Shown here: piece after piece, positions 1 through 7,149 of the stretch | Numbering within the stretch: the first letter of the stretch is position 1 | Layout of the letters: each line of letters opens with the position of its first letter | Assembly: GCA_039927975.1 (NCBI GenBank) | Contig: JBDSTZ010000523.1 | Span: 1-18,057 of the forward strand | Direction of reading: 5' to 3' | DNA from: JBDSTZ01 sp039927975 | GTDB taxonomy: Bacteria; Pseudomonadota; Gammaproteobacteria; Burkholderiales; Burkholderiaceae_D | Length of the DNA: 18,057 nucleotides | Notes under the pieces: model-generated | What the model saw: the letters and a program-made list of their open reading frames with translations, nothing else | Told to the model about the DNA's origin: nothing | The model's database searches: none | Program-made: the position numbers and the translations under genes

Positions 1-168
1 CGCGGGGTGGGCACGGCCTTGATCCAGGCGGTCGCCACGCGCGCGCTCCAGCACGGCGCCACGCGCTACTACTGGCTGACCCACGAGCACAATTCGAGCG
101 CCCGCGCGGTGTACGAAAAACTGGCCCACAACATGGGTTTTATCCGCTACGAGTTTCCACTGCAGTAG
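1..168 (+). CDS. GNAT-family N-acetyltransferase, C-terminal fragment
   Basis: The frame is open from the first base and ends in TAG, giving the last 55 residues of a protein whose start lies outside the window. The fragment begins with RGVGTALIQAV, which resembles the acetyl-CoA pyrophosphate-binding loop (R/Q-x-x-G-x-G/A) and following helix of GNAT motif A. It continues with HEHNSSARAVYEKLAHNMGF, the motif B pattern (N-x-x-A-x-x-x-Y-x-K-x-G-F) seen at the C-terminus of many GNAT enzymes. GNAT enzymes transfer acetyl from acetyl-CoA to an amine, but the substrate cannot be judged from this part. It converges on the lyase gene, with a GC-rich hairpin between them at 208-242. The family call is fairly secure; nothing more specific is supported. 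Confidence 0.82.
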   Translation, partial: RGVGTALIQAVATRALQHGATRYYWLTHEHNSSARAVYEKLAHNMGFIRYEFPLQ

Positions 169-207
169 GAAGGTCCGCTCGACCGCTGGTTCGGTGCGCG
201 GCCAATA

Positions 208-242
208 CGGCGCGACGGGATCGGCGTATCCCCGTCGCGCCG
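208..242. terminator. GC-rich hairpin between convergent genes
   Basis: CGGCGCGACGGG (208-219) and CCCGTCGCGCCG (231-242) are perfect 12-bp inverted arms around an 11-base loop. The hairpin lies between the GNAT stop at 168 and the lyase stop at 248. There is no long T-run on either side, so it is a candidate bidirectional terminator or mRNA 3'-end protecting structure rather than a textbook intrinsic terminator. Confidence 0.6.
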
Positions 243-247
243 CTTGC

Positions 248-2458
248 TTACCCGCCGGCCGCCAGCGCCGCGATCGCGGCGGCGTTCAGGGCGCCGTGGT
301 AGATGCGGAAGTCGTCGATGCGACCGTTGAAGTATGGGTCGCTGGCGTACTGCGACCGGCCGATGAAGTTCTGGCCGGTCGAGCCGAGCCTGAACGGCGC
401 GTGGAACATCGTTGAGATGGTCTTCATCACCACGCCATTGACGTACAGCGTCGCCACCCGCCCCGACAGGGTGACGGCCACGTGCACCCATTGCGCGACC
501 GGCAGCGCCGCTGTGCTGTCGAGCAGGAGTTCACCGCGGCCGCCGTTGACGGTCATGGAGAAGCGCGCGAAGCCGGTATTGGCGCGTGGCGTCATCATCA
601 TGTATTGGCTGGTGCCCGAGCCGAAGTCGAAGATGCGGGCCCAGGTCCGCGAGGCGTCCCAATACACCCAGGTCGACACGGTGAAATCGCCGACCGCCAG
701 CATCAGGTCGTTCGGCAACTTGAGGTGGCCGCTGCTGCCGTCGAGCTGGAGCGCATTGGCCTTGCGGCCCGCCACCCAGCTGCCGCCGCCGACCAGCGTG
801 CCTGGGTGACCCTTGCCGCTGGCGTCGGCGGCGGTGGCGCCGCTGGTCTCGTCGCATTTGAGCCAGGTATGCAGGGCCGTGCCGGTGATCACCGCCACCT
901 GGTTGGAGGCGGCCGTTTCGCCAGCGGGCGTGGTGGCGGTGACGACGTAATACCAGGTGCCGCCGCTGACGCTGGCGTCGGTAAAGGTCAGCAGGTCGGC
1001 GATGCCGCTCTGGATGACGGTGTAGGGGCCGCCGCTGACCGCGGCGCGCTTGACGGTGTAGCTGGTGGCGTAGGCGCTGCCCCACCAGGACAATTCCACA
1101 TTCCCCGCGTTGAGATAGCCGGTCAGCCCGCTCGGCACGGCGCCGACGGCGATCGGCGGACGGGCGCAGGTCAGGCTGCCGAAACCGAGCTGGTCGTACC
1201 CCCCGCTGTTGGGACCGTAATCGCCGCCACCGCCTTCGGGCGCGACCAGGGCGGCGAATTTCTTGCAATACGGCGCCGCCAGGCCCTTGCGGTTGACGTA
1301 ATGGTTGTACACCAGCGCCCAGCACGGCCGCACCATGCCCTGGCTGCCGGTCGAAAACACGGTCTGGTTGACGTTGTCGGCGTTGTTGTAGGTGACGTAA
1401 GGCACGGTGTAAAAAGTCGTGCCGGATTCGATCAGATTACTTTTCGCCACGTACTCGGCGCCGGCCAGGAAACGGTTGTTGTCCCAGCCATACAGATCGA
1501 GGCCCTGGTTCCAGGCCATTTCGCAGAACGCCCCCATGAGCGAAATGCCGAGGGTGGTGTGGCCCTGATCGCGCCCGGATTCCTGCCACTGGCCCAGATT
1601 GCCGGGGTGGACGTAGTAGATCGCTTGCGACGACGCGCCATTGCCCGCGCGGCCCTTGAAGTAGTTGACCGCCTCGTCGAAGATGGCCTGGTCGTCGCAC
1701 AGCACGCCGATGGCCAGCAGCGAGGACATATTGCACAAGTCCCAGTTGGCCCAGTAGTGGGTGATGTCGGTGCCGTTGTGACGGATCAGAAAATCGTGGT
1801 TCAAGGGATAGAAGACATTGCGCATCATGGTCTGGAAACGCGCGAAGTCGGCCGGCGCCCAGCCGCTGTAGGTGCGCATGATTTCGGCGGCGTTGGCGAA
1901 CTCGTAGCCCTGGATGCCGGCCACCAGGAAACCGTTGGTGTCGCCGCCGATGGCGGTCAGCACGTTCGACCAGCCGTTCATGATCGCCACGGCTTTGTCC
2001 GCATAGTCGACCGTGCCAGAGATCTTCCAGCGCAGCGCGCACAGGTAGGCGGCGGCGACATCGTTATACAGCAGCCAGTAGTTTTCGGCGTGGACGCCGT
2101 CGTTGCCGCGATACACGACCGGCTGCGGATGGGGCGTGTAGGCCGGGAAGGTATGGTTGTTGGCCATTAGCCGGTTCCAGGTGGACAGCCAAGGCTCGGC
2201 GCCGAGGTTCGCGCGCATGCGGGTGAAGTCGGCTTCGGTGTGCAGCAGGCCGGGGTGGGAAAAGGTGCCGGCCACAGTGGCCAGCAATGTCGGCTGTTGG
2301 GCAGCGGGACCGGCATCGCCGCCCGCTTCGCTGCCGACGCCGCAGCCGGCGAGCGCGAGGGCTCCCATGCTGTATAAAAAACTGCGGCGGGTCAGAAAAG
2401 CGTTCAGTTCGCTTTCGTCGGCGGGGTCATGGGGTTCAGTTAAGGTCAACTTCGTCAT
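248..2458 (-). CDS. Alginate-lyase-family lipoprotein with Fn3-like and LamG-like domains
   Basis: Predicted 736-residue exported polysaccharide lyase. I start it at 2458 because GGAG lies 7 bases upstream; the in-frame ATG at 2476 has no ribosome binding site. Residues 23-29 (TRRSFLY) match a twin-arginine motif and are followed by a hydrophobic stretch ending in the lipobox LAGC, with Cys39 as the likely lipidated residue. Residues ~65-430 resemble the alpha-helical alginate lyase domain (Pfam Alginate_lyase), including HYWANWDL (234-241) and ESGRDQGHT (293-301) followed by a WNQGLDLYG stretch. Residues ~435-525 look like a fibronectin type III module. Residues ~528-736 look like a LamG/concanavalin-like domain, ending in the typical IDDFRIYHGAL pattern. 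Such enzymes cleave uronate-containing polysaccharides by beta-elimination. The true substrate (alginate, another polyuronate, or the cell's own exopolysaccharide) is not shown. It is divergent from a PEP-CTERM gene. Confidence 0.9.
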   Translation of the reverse strand: MTKLTLTEPHDPADESELNAFLTRRSFLYSMGALALAGCGVGSEAGGDAGPAAQQPTLLATVAGTFSHPGLLHTEADFTRMRANLGAEPWLSTWNRLMANNHTFPAYTPHPQPVVYRGNDGVHAENYWLLYNDVAAAYLCALRWKISGTVDYADKAVAIMNGWSNVLTAIGGDTNGFLVAGIQGYEFANAAEIMRTYSGWAPADFARFQTMMRNVFYPLNHDFLIRHNGTDITHYWANWDLCNMSSLLAIGVLCDDQAIFDEAVNYFKGRAGNGASSQAIYYVHPGNLGQWQESGRDQGHTTLGISLMGAFCEMAWNQGLDLYGWDNNRFLAGAEYVAKSNLIESGTTFYTVPYVTYNNADNVNQTVFSTGSQGMVRPCWALVYNHYVNRKGLAAPYCKKFAALVAPEGGGGDYGPNSGGYDQLGFGSLTCARPPIAVGAVPSGLTGYLNAGNVELSWWGSAYATSYTVKRAAVSGGPYTVIQSGIADLLTFTDASVSGGTWYYVVTATTPAGETAASNQVAVITGTALHTWLKCDETSGATAADASGKGHPGTLVGGGSWVAGRKANALQLDGSSGHLKLPNDLMLAVGDFTVSTWVYWDASRTWARIFDFGSGTSQYMMMTPRANTGFARFSMTVNGGRGELLLDSTAALPVAQWVHVAVTLSGRVATLYVNGVVMKTISTMFHAPFRLGSTGQNFIGRSQYASDPYFNGRIDDFRIYHGALNAAAIAALAAGG

Positions 2459-2497
2459 CAGGTGTCTCCAAGCCATATAGGCAAAGGTTGATGGTGG

Positions 2498-2515
2498 CCG
2501 GGGCTTGAGCCCCGG
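2498..2515. repeat. Perfect palindrome near the lyase start
   Basis: CCGGGGCT-TG-AGCCCCGG has 8-bp arms around 2 bases. It lies about 40 bp upstream of the chosen lyase start, so in the lyase mRNA it would form a short hairpin in the 5' leader. It could instead be an operator. Confidence 0.5.
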
Positions 2516-2522
2516 GCCGCTC

Positions 2523-2536
2523 TGGTATCGATAATA
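2523..2536. promoter_or_regulatory. Candidate LacI-type operator, copy 1
   Basis: TGGTATCGATAATA matches most of a LacI-family-like palindrome (TGGTATCGAT plus a degenerate right half). The core TATCGATAA recurs 124 bp downstream at 2650-2658. LacI-family regulators often control polysaccharide-degradation genes through CG-centred palindromes, which fits the adjacent lyase gene. No regulator gene is present in the window. Confidence 0.35.
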
Positions 2537-2646
2537 GTTTTGGTGCGATTAATGCCCGGATGAGGCCTGAGAGTAATATGGGACCGAACCGGGCAAAGTT
2601 GGAATTACTGTATCGAGCGTAAATACTATCACCATATAAAAAACAT

Positions 2647-2660
2647 TGATATCGATAACG
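2647..2660. promoter_or_regulatory. Candidate LacI-type operator, copy 2
   Basis: TGATATCGATAACG contains the same 9-base core TATCGATAA as the site at 2523-2536. The centre-to-centre distance of 124 bp would allow DNA looping between the two sites. The assignment rests only on the repeat and the CG-centred symmetry. Confidence 0.33.
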
Positions 2661-2914
2661 GAAATGCAACACTGTTCGCCATACCAGCGACGTCGGCCGG
2701 GCCATTCTGTTATTTTCGCGCGACAAGGGGCGTCCATCGGTCGGGGGATTGAACCGCCCGGCCGCCGATGTCCGACACGCGAAAACCATAAAATCTGTCG
2801 GAAACTCTTACACATCATTGCTTTTGAGAAATTTATCTCTTTTAAAACAGGAACTTGCATTTAGGGAACGATATTTGCTCATATGCCATATCTACTACCC
2901 TATTGAAAGATTTC

Positions 2915-3559
2915 ATGAGCATCCTGAAAAAAGCCGCACTCTCCTTGTTGTTGATCGCTTGCGGCGGCGCGCAAGCCGCGCCGGTGCTCAATACCACCGA
3001 TTTCATCACCTCGCCCACCTATTTCAACGGCTTCGAGGCGGTTCCGCTCGACCAATTCAGCATGAACTCGGCAAACGCGTACGCCGAAGGCGGCATCACG
3101 GTCCGGGAAGTGCACGGCGATGCAGGCCAGGACATCGTGTTCGTCATGCCGATGGAAGGCGCGCGGTCGTGGTATCCAAACGGCGGTGACTTTGGCTATA
3201 CCGACATCAAGCTGACTTCGGGCGCCGACTTCTCGGACATCAGCTTCGTGTTCCAGGCTTACGCCACGGGCAATCTGCAATACAGCCTGCTCAACAACGG
3301 CGTGCACGTGCTCGATGGCGTCTTGAACTCGCCGAATGGCGCCATAGCCCGCGCCGGATTCAGTGGCGGCGGATTCGACGAACTGATGATTCGCAGTGGC
3401 AGCACTGGCAGCTTTGGCGATAACCGGGTCCAGGCGCTGGTGATCGACAGCATCAAGGCGGACGCGGCCAGCACCAACGTACCGGAACCGGCCGGCCTGG
3501 CCTTGCTGGGCCTTGGCCTGGTGGGACTGACCGCGGCGCGGCGCAAGGCGGCGAAATAA
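2915..3559 (+). CDS. PEP-CTERM sorting-domain protein
   Basis: Secreted protein of 214 residues. I start it at 2915 (MSILKK...), where a Lys-containing n-region and hydrophobic stretch form a signal peptide with likely cleavage after GGAQA (residue ~21). A GAAAGA weak binding site precedes this start. A longer frame from 2855 would put 20 polar residues before the signal. The C-terminus carries a full PEP-CTERM tag: VPEP, then a Leu/Gly-rich membrane segment (LALLGLGLVGLTAA), then the basic RRKAAK tail. Exosortase (EpsH/XrtA type) recognises this tag and anchors or releases the protein in exopolysaccharide-producing Gram-negative bacteria. The middle is Gly/Ser/Asp-rich and beta-like, with a FNGFE segment near the mature N-terminus; I recognise no specific domain. 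No exosortase gene is visible here. Divergence from a polysaccharide lyase suggests an extracellular-matrix role, which is inference. Confidence 0.92.
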   Translation: MSILKKAALSLLLIACGGAQAAPVLNTTDFITSPTYFNGFEAVPLDQFSMNSANAYAEGGITVREVHGDAGQDIVFVMPMEGARSWYPNGGDFGYTDIKLTSGADFSDISFVFQAYATGNLQYSLLNNGVHVLDGVLNSPNGAIARAGFSGGGFDELMIRSGSTGSFGDNRVQALVIDSIKADAASTNVPEPAGLALLGLGLVGLTAARRKAAK

Positions 3560-3565
3560 AGCCCC

Positions 3566-3618
3566 GCCGCGCCGGGTGAACACCGTCCGGGCTGGACGGA
3601 TGGTTCGCCCGGCGCGGC
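3566..3618. terminator. Long nested stem-loop after the PEP-CTERM gene
   Basis: The outer arms at 3566-3581 and 3603-3618 pair over 16 positions with one G-T wobble. Inside lies a second perfect hairpin, CCGTCC (3583-3588) with GGACGG (3594-3599), around GGGCT. The structure starts 6 bases after the stop codon. No T-tract follows, so it may terminate transcription weakly, protect the 3' end, or be a REP-like element. Confidence 0.6.
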
Positions 3619-3690
3619 CGACATCGCGCGCGCCGGCGGGGATTGGCGCCCAGGGTGTGTGAACGCACCGTGGACTTGCCGGGTTCACCC

Positions 3691-3696
3691 GACAAT
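3691..3696 (+). promoter_or_regulatory. Possible -10 element for the DUF72 gene
   Basis: GACAAT lies only 5 bases before the ATG at 3702. If it acts as a -10 box, transcription would begin at or next to the start codon, giving a leaderless mRNA. There is no Shine-Dalgarno sequence and no convincing -35 box, so support is weak. Confidence 0.25.
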
Positions 3697-3701
3697 GCCG
3701 C

Positions 3702-4610
3702 ATGGGCCCGATCTTCATTGGCATTTCCGGTTGGCGATACGTCCCTTGGCGCGGGGTGTTCTATCCGCCCGACCTCACCCAGGCGAACGAGCTGCACTTC
3801 GCCTCGCGCGCCCTGCCCAGCATCGAACTGAACGGTTCTTTCTACTCACTGCAACGGCCCGAGAGCTATGCCGAGTGGCATGACGAGACGCCCGCCGGCT
3901 TTCGTTTCAGCGTCAAGGGCAACCGCTTCCTGACCCACGTCCTGCGCTTGCGCGACATTGACGCGCCGCTGGCCAATGTGCTGGCATCGGGGGGGTTCAA
4001 TCTGCGCGACAAGCTCGGGCCTTTTCTGTGGCAGTTTCCGCCCAATTTCAAGTTCGATCCCGAGCGCATGGACCACTTTTTGAGCCTGCTGCCGCACGAC
4101 ACCGAGCAGGCGCTCGAGCTGGCCCGGCGCCACGAGGCGCGCATGGACGGACGCACCGCGCTGGCCATCGACAAGCGCCGGCCGATGCGCCACGCGGTCG
4201 AGATTCGTCACGAGAGTTTTGTCGATCCGGCGTTTATCGCCATGCTGCGCAAGTACAAGGTGGCACTGGTGGTGGCCGACACGGCCGGCAAATGGCCGTA
4301 TTGCGAGGATGTCACGGCTGACTTCATGTACCTGCGTCTGCACGGCGACAAGGAGTTGTACGCGAGCGGATATACCGACGAGGCGCTCGATCGCTGGGCG
4401 GAGCGGATTCGCGCATGGGCGAGTGGCGGGCAGCCGGCGGACGCGCATTTGGTCTCGGAGAAGGCACCGCCCAAGCGCGCCAAGCGCGAGGTGTACTGCT
4501 ACTTCGATAACGACATCAAGGTGAGAGCGCCGTTTGATGCGCGGCGGTTGATTGCGCGGCTCGGGCTTGATCCGGAGGGAAAGCTGACGCCCTTGGGAGG
4601 CGACTCGTAG
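3702..4610 (+). CDS. DUF72 family protein (YecE-like)
   Basis: A 302-residue protein of the DUF72/YecE family (Pfam PF01904), which has a TIM-barrel-like fold and no established biochemical role. Family hallmarks visible are the N-terminal IGISGWRY..WRG.FYP segment (residues ~6-22) and the ELNGSFYSL segment around 42-50. FRFSVKGNRFLTH (~67-79) and LGPFLWQFPPNFK (~105-117) follow. Near the end are MYLRLHG and a YCYFDND stretch (the common form is YVYFNND). The length is at the long end of the usual 240-300 residues. No ribosome binding site precedes the ATG. The gene stands alone on this strand, and its TAG ends 1 bp from the stop of the convergent feo-linked gene at 4612. A link to iron metabolism is not supported. 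Confidence 0.93.
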   Translation: MGPIFIGISGWRYVPWRGVFYPPDLTQANELHFASRALPSIELNGSFYSLQRPESYAEWHDETPAGFRFSVKGNRFLTHVLRLRDIDAPLANVLASGGFNLRDKLGPFLWQFPPNFKFDPERMDHFLSLLPHDTEQALELARRHEARMDGRTALAIDKRRPMRHAVEIRHESFVDPAFIAMLRKYKVALVVADTAGKWPYCEDVTADFMYLRLHGDKELYASGYTDEALDRWAERIRAWASGGQPADAHLVSEKAPPKRAKREVYCYFDNDIKVRAPFDARRLIARLGLDPEGKLTPLGGDS

Positions 4611-4611
4611 G

Positions 4612-4878
4612 TCAGTGGTGCCGATGCAGCTTGATCACACGCGGATCATCAGAATTGGAATCGGCCCCGGAGGCCGGTTCAGCGCAAGCCTTGCAGGTAT
4701 CGCAGCCGCTCCCGCAACTGGTATCGGTATTGAGCCACGCCGCCACGCGCGACTGGCTGGCGCCACGCGCGGCGAGCCAGTACACCAGCTTCCGCCGCCA
4801 GCTCGCCGGCAGATACTTGCGCGCCACCGACAGCGCGGCCGCGACGACGATCAGCGCGACAATCACATTCTGGATCAT
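4612..4878 (-). CDS. Small Cys-rich membrane protein linked to FeoB
   Basis: A protein of 88 residues with an N-terminal membrane helix (~3-19), a basic stretch (YLPASWRRK) and a four-cysteine cluster at Cys55, 59, 62 and 65 (CGSGCDTCKAC). The His/Arg-rich end is LHRHH. The ATG lies one base after the feoB stop (TGA-C-ATG), so translation is very likely coupled to feoB. Small Cys-rich proteins downstream of feoB are known in several lineages (FeoC, FeoB-associated Cys-rich membrane protein). This one looks like the betaproteobacterial version (DUF6587-like, from memory). The cluster could bind Fe, an Fe-S centre or Zn, and could regulate or receive iron from FeoB; that is inference. No HTH typical of enterobacterial FeoC is seen. 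Confidence 0.88.
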   Translation of the reverse strand: MIQNVIVALIVVAAALSVARKYLPASWRRKLVYWLAARGASQSRVAAWLNTDTSCGSGCDTCKACAEPASGADSNSDDPRVIKLHRHH

Positions 4879-4879
4879 G

Positions 4880-6772
4880 TCAGCTCCCCAGCATGGCCAG
4901 CGCCACGCGGTAAGTGATGAACGAGGCCAAATAAGCCAGCGCGAACATATATCCAGCCATGATCAGCGGCCAGCGCACGCTGTTGGTTTCGCGCTTGACC
5001 ACCGACAGCGTCGACAGGCACTGCGGCGCGAACACATACCAAGCCAGCAGCGACAGCGCGGTCGGCAGTGTCCACGACTGCGCGATCAGCGGCGTGAGCG
5101 ACCTGGCCAACTCGTCGCCGCTCTGCGACAGCGCGTACACGGTGCCGAGCGCGCCGACCGCCACTTCGCGCGCCGCCATGCCCGGCACCAGCGCGATGCA
5201 AATCTGCCAGCCGAAGCCGATCGGCGCGAACAGCACGGCCAGACCGCGCCCGAGCATGCCGGCGATGCTGTAATAGATCGGCGGATGGGTGGCCCCTTCC
5301 GGCGCGCCCGGAAAACTCGACAGAAACCACAGCAGCACCATCAGCGTGAGGATCACGGTGCCGACCCGGGTCAGGAAGATGCGCGCGCGTTCCCACAGGC
5401 CGAGCGCCAGATTCTGCAGATGGGGCCAGTGGTAGCTGGGCAGCTCGAGCATCAGCGGCTGCTTGCCGCTCGCGCCCATGGTGCGCTTGAAGAAGTACGC
5501 CACCGCCATCGCGCTGACCACGCCGGCAAAATACAGGATGAACAGCACCAGACCCTGCAAGCTGACCACGCCCCACACCTCGCGCTCGGGAATGAAGGCG
5601 GCGATGATCAGCGCGTACACCGGCAGGCGCGCCGAACAGGTCATCAAAGGCGCGATCATGATGGTGACGAGCCGGTCGCGCGGATTTTGAATCGTGCGCG
5701 CGGCCATGATGCCCGGGATCGCGCAGGCAAAGCTCGACAGCAGCGGAATGAAGGCGCGCCCCGACAGCCCCACTCCGCCCATCAGGCGGTCGAGCAGGAA
5801 GGCGGCGCGCGGCAGGTAGCCGCAGTCCTCGAGCGCCAGGATGAAGAAGAACAAAATCAGAATCTGCGGCAGGAACACCAGCACGCTGCCGACGCCGCCG
5901 AGAATGCCCTCGACCAGCAGGCTGCGCAGCAGGCCATCGCCCATGTGGGCGGTGACCCAGACGCCGACGCCGTCGACGCCGTCCTTGATCATTTCCATCG
6001 GCAGCGCGGCCCAGCTGAACACGGCCTGGAACACCATGAACATGATGGCCGCCAGCAGGATCGGGCCGATCACCGGGTTCAGCACCACCTGGTCGATCTT
6101 CTCGGTCAGGTTGCCGGTGTCGTTAGCGTGGCTGGTGCAGGCGGCCAGGATGCGGCGCACTTCGCGCTGGGTGTCCTCGACCGAGACGGCGTCGATCGCC
6201 GACAGCGGCGCCGCCTTGACCGGCGCCGTGTCGGGCATCAGGTCGAGCGCGCGCAGCAGGGATTTTTCGCCGCCGTTCTGCACCGCGACGGTTTCAACCA
6301 CCGGCATGCCCAGTTCGAGCGCCAGGCGGTCGGCGTCGATTTCGATGCCGCGCTTCTTGGCCACGTCGACCATGTTCAGCGCCAGCACCATCGGCAGGCC
6401 GAGGCGCTTAATCTCCAGCACCAGGCGCAGGTTCAGGCGCAAATTGGTGGCGTTGACCACGCACACCACCGCCTCGGGCGCCTGCTCGCCGGCGCGCAGT
6501 CCGGCCACCACGTCGCGGGTGATCGCTTCGTCCGGAGTCTGGGCCGACAGGCTGTAGGCGCCCGGCAGGTCGAGCACGCGGTAGGCGCGGCCGGCCGGCG
6601 AGGTGAAGTTGCCTTCCTTGCGCTCGATGGTCACGCCGGCGTAATTGGCCACTTTCTGGCGCGCGCCAGTGAGGCGGTTGAACAGGGCCGTCTTGCCGCA
6701 ATTCGGATTGCCAAGCAGGGCGATGAGCGGCGTGCGCGTGGCAGCCTGCGCCTGCGTTTCTACTGCGCCCAT
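4880..6772 (-). CDS. feoB: Ferrous iron transport protein B
   Basis: FeoB is the inner-membrane Fe(II) permease with a cytoplasmic G domain. The 630-residue product shows G1 GNPNCGKT (21-28), G2 Thr in GVTIERKEG (~46-54), G3 DLPG (68-71) and G4 NMVD (133-136). After a linker, the membrane part carries the two Gate regions, including EDCGYLPRAAFLLDR, SFACAIPGIMAAR and PLMTCSARLPVYALII. The late PQCLSTLSVVKRET motif is also present. These Cys-containing motifs are the conserved permeation elements of FeoB. It is shorter than E. coli FeoB (773 residues), as in many betaproteobacteria, but no core segment looks missing. The ATG is 4 bases after the feoA stop and the next gene follows at once, forming feoA-feoB-small Cys protein. 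Fur control is expected from the box upstream of feoA. Confidence 0.98.
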   Translation of the reverse strand: MGAVETQAQAATRTPLIALLGNPNCGKTALFNRLTGARQKVANYAGVTIERKEGNFTSPAGRAYRVLDLPGAYSLSAQTPDEAITRDVVAGLRAGEQAPEAVVCVVNATNLRLNLRLVLEIKRLGLPMVLALNMVDVAKKRGIEIDADRLALELGMPVVETVAVQNGGEKSLLRALDLMPDTAPVKAAPLSAIDAVSVEDTQREVRRILAACTSHANDTGNLTEKIDQVVLNPVIGPILLAAIMFMVFQAVFSWAALPMEMIKDGVDGVGVWVTAHMGDGLLRSLLVEGILGGVGSVLVFLPQILILFFFILALEDCGYLPRAAFLLDRLMGGVGLSGRAFIPLLSSFACAIPGIMAARTIQNPRDRLVTIMIAPLMTCSARLPVYALIIAAFIPEREVWGVVSLQGLVLFILYFAGVVSAMAVAYFFKRTMGASGKQPLMLELPSYHWPHLQNLALGLWERARIFLTRVGTVILTLMVLLWFLSSFPGAPEGATHPPIYYSIAGMLGRGLAVLFAPIGFGWQICIALVPGMAAREVAVGALGTVYALSQSGDELARSLTPLIAQSWTLPTALSLLAWYVFAPQCLSTLSVVKRETNSVRWPLIMAGYMFALAYLASFITYRVALAMLGS

Positions 6773-6776
6773 GATG

Positions 6777-7046
6777 TTATTCCGGCTTCACCGAGATCAG
6801 CGCGGCTTCGAAACGGCGCAGGGCGAACGTCGATTCGCCGACTTTGACGGCGAGCGGGTCGCCGCCCGGCAGGCCGCGGCGCAGCATGCGGATGGTTTCG
6901 CCCGGCACGAAGCCGAGCTCCATCAGGCGGCGCGAGACGTCGCCGCCGACGCTGCCATGGAAATCGCCCGGCGCCAGGTGAAGGACGGTCGCGCTCTGCC
7001 CTGCCGCGAGGGTGTCGAGGGTGGTCGTGATGGGCGCGAGAGTCAT
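6777..7046 (-). CDS. feoA: Ferrous iron transport protein A
   Basis: FeoA is a small cytoplasmic SH3-like protein thought to support FeoB. I start it at 7046 (MTLAPITT...), giving 89 residues, the normal family size. The frame is open back to 7154, but the extra 36 residues are Lys/Arg/Ala/Gln-rich, unlike FeoA, and would overlap the putative promoter. The family core is clear: LDTLAAGQSATV, SRRLMELGFVPGETIRMLRRG and DPLAVKVGESTFALRRFEA. The segment MELGFVPG is the FeoA signature region. It is the first gene of the operon and is followed by feoB after 4 bases. Confidence 0.94.
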   Translation of the reverse strand: MTLAPITTTLDTLAAGQSATVLHLAPGDFHGSVGGDVSRRLMELGFVPGETIRMLRRGLPGGDPLAVKVGESTFALRRFEAALISVKPE

Positions 7047-7149
7047 AGAGTGTCCGGGAGAAAAGTTGTACTGCTGTTGTGCTGCTGGTGGTGTCGCCGC
7101 TTTTGCCGCTTTGCCGCAAGGCTTGTCGCGTCGACGAGACAAGTCTAGC

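Larger units (their letters stand above)
2459..2914. promoter_or_regulatory. Divergent regulatory region, lyase / PEP-CTERM genes
   Basis: This 456-bp region is clearly richer in A/T than the genes around it and should carry the promoters of both divergent genes. Visible elements are an 8-bp-arm palindrome at 2498-2515 and two copies of TATCGATAA at 2526-2534 and 2650-2658. A partial TATCGA occurs at 2611-2616. I could not assign -35/-10 boxes with confidence. Short open frames here look like chance. Confidence 0.6.

Noticed and set aside
482..2170. 562-codon plus-strand frame opposite the lyase gene
   Set aside because: Antisense shadow with Ala/Val/Gly/Arg-rich composition; the lyase on the other strand has clear domains.
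2845..2870. Sigma54-type promoter before the PEP-CTERM gene
   Set aside because: A GG and a TTGCA are present, but their spacing (5 bases instead of about 10) does not fit a -24/-12 promoter.
2749..3189. 146-codon plus-strand frame overlapping the PEP-CTERM gene
   Set aside because: It runs out of frame through the PEP-CTERM coding sequence and becomes Arg/His-rich; no domain.
4631..6847. 738-codon plus-strand open frame opposite feoB
   Set aside because: Composition is Arg/Gln/His-rich and it is fully antisense to a clear feoB with all G motifs. Long antisense frames are expected in GC-rich DNA with strong third-position bias.
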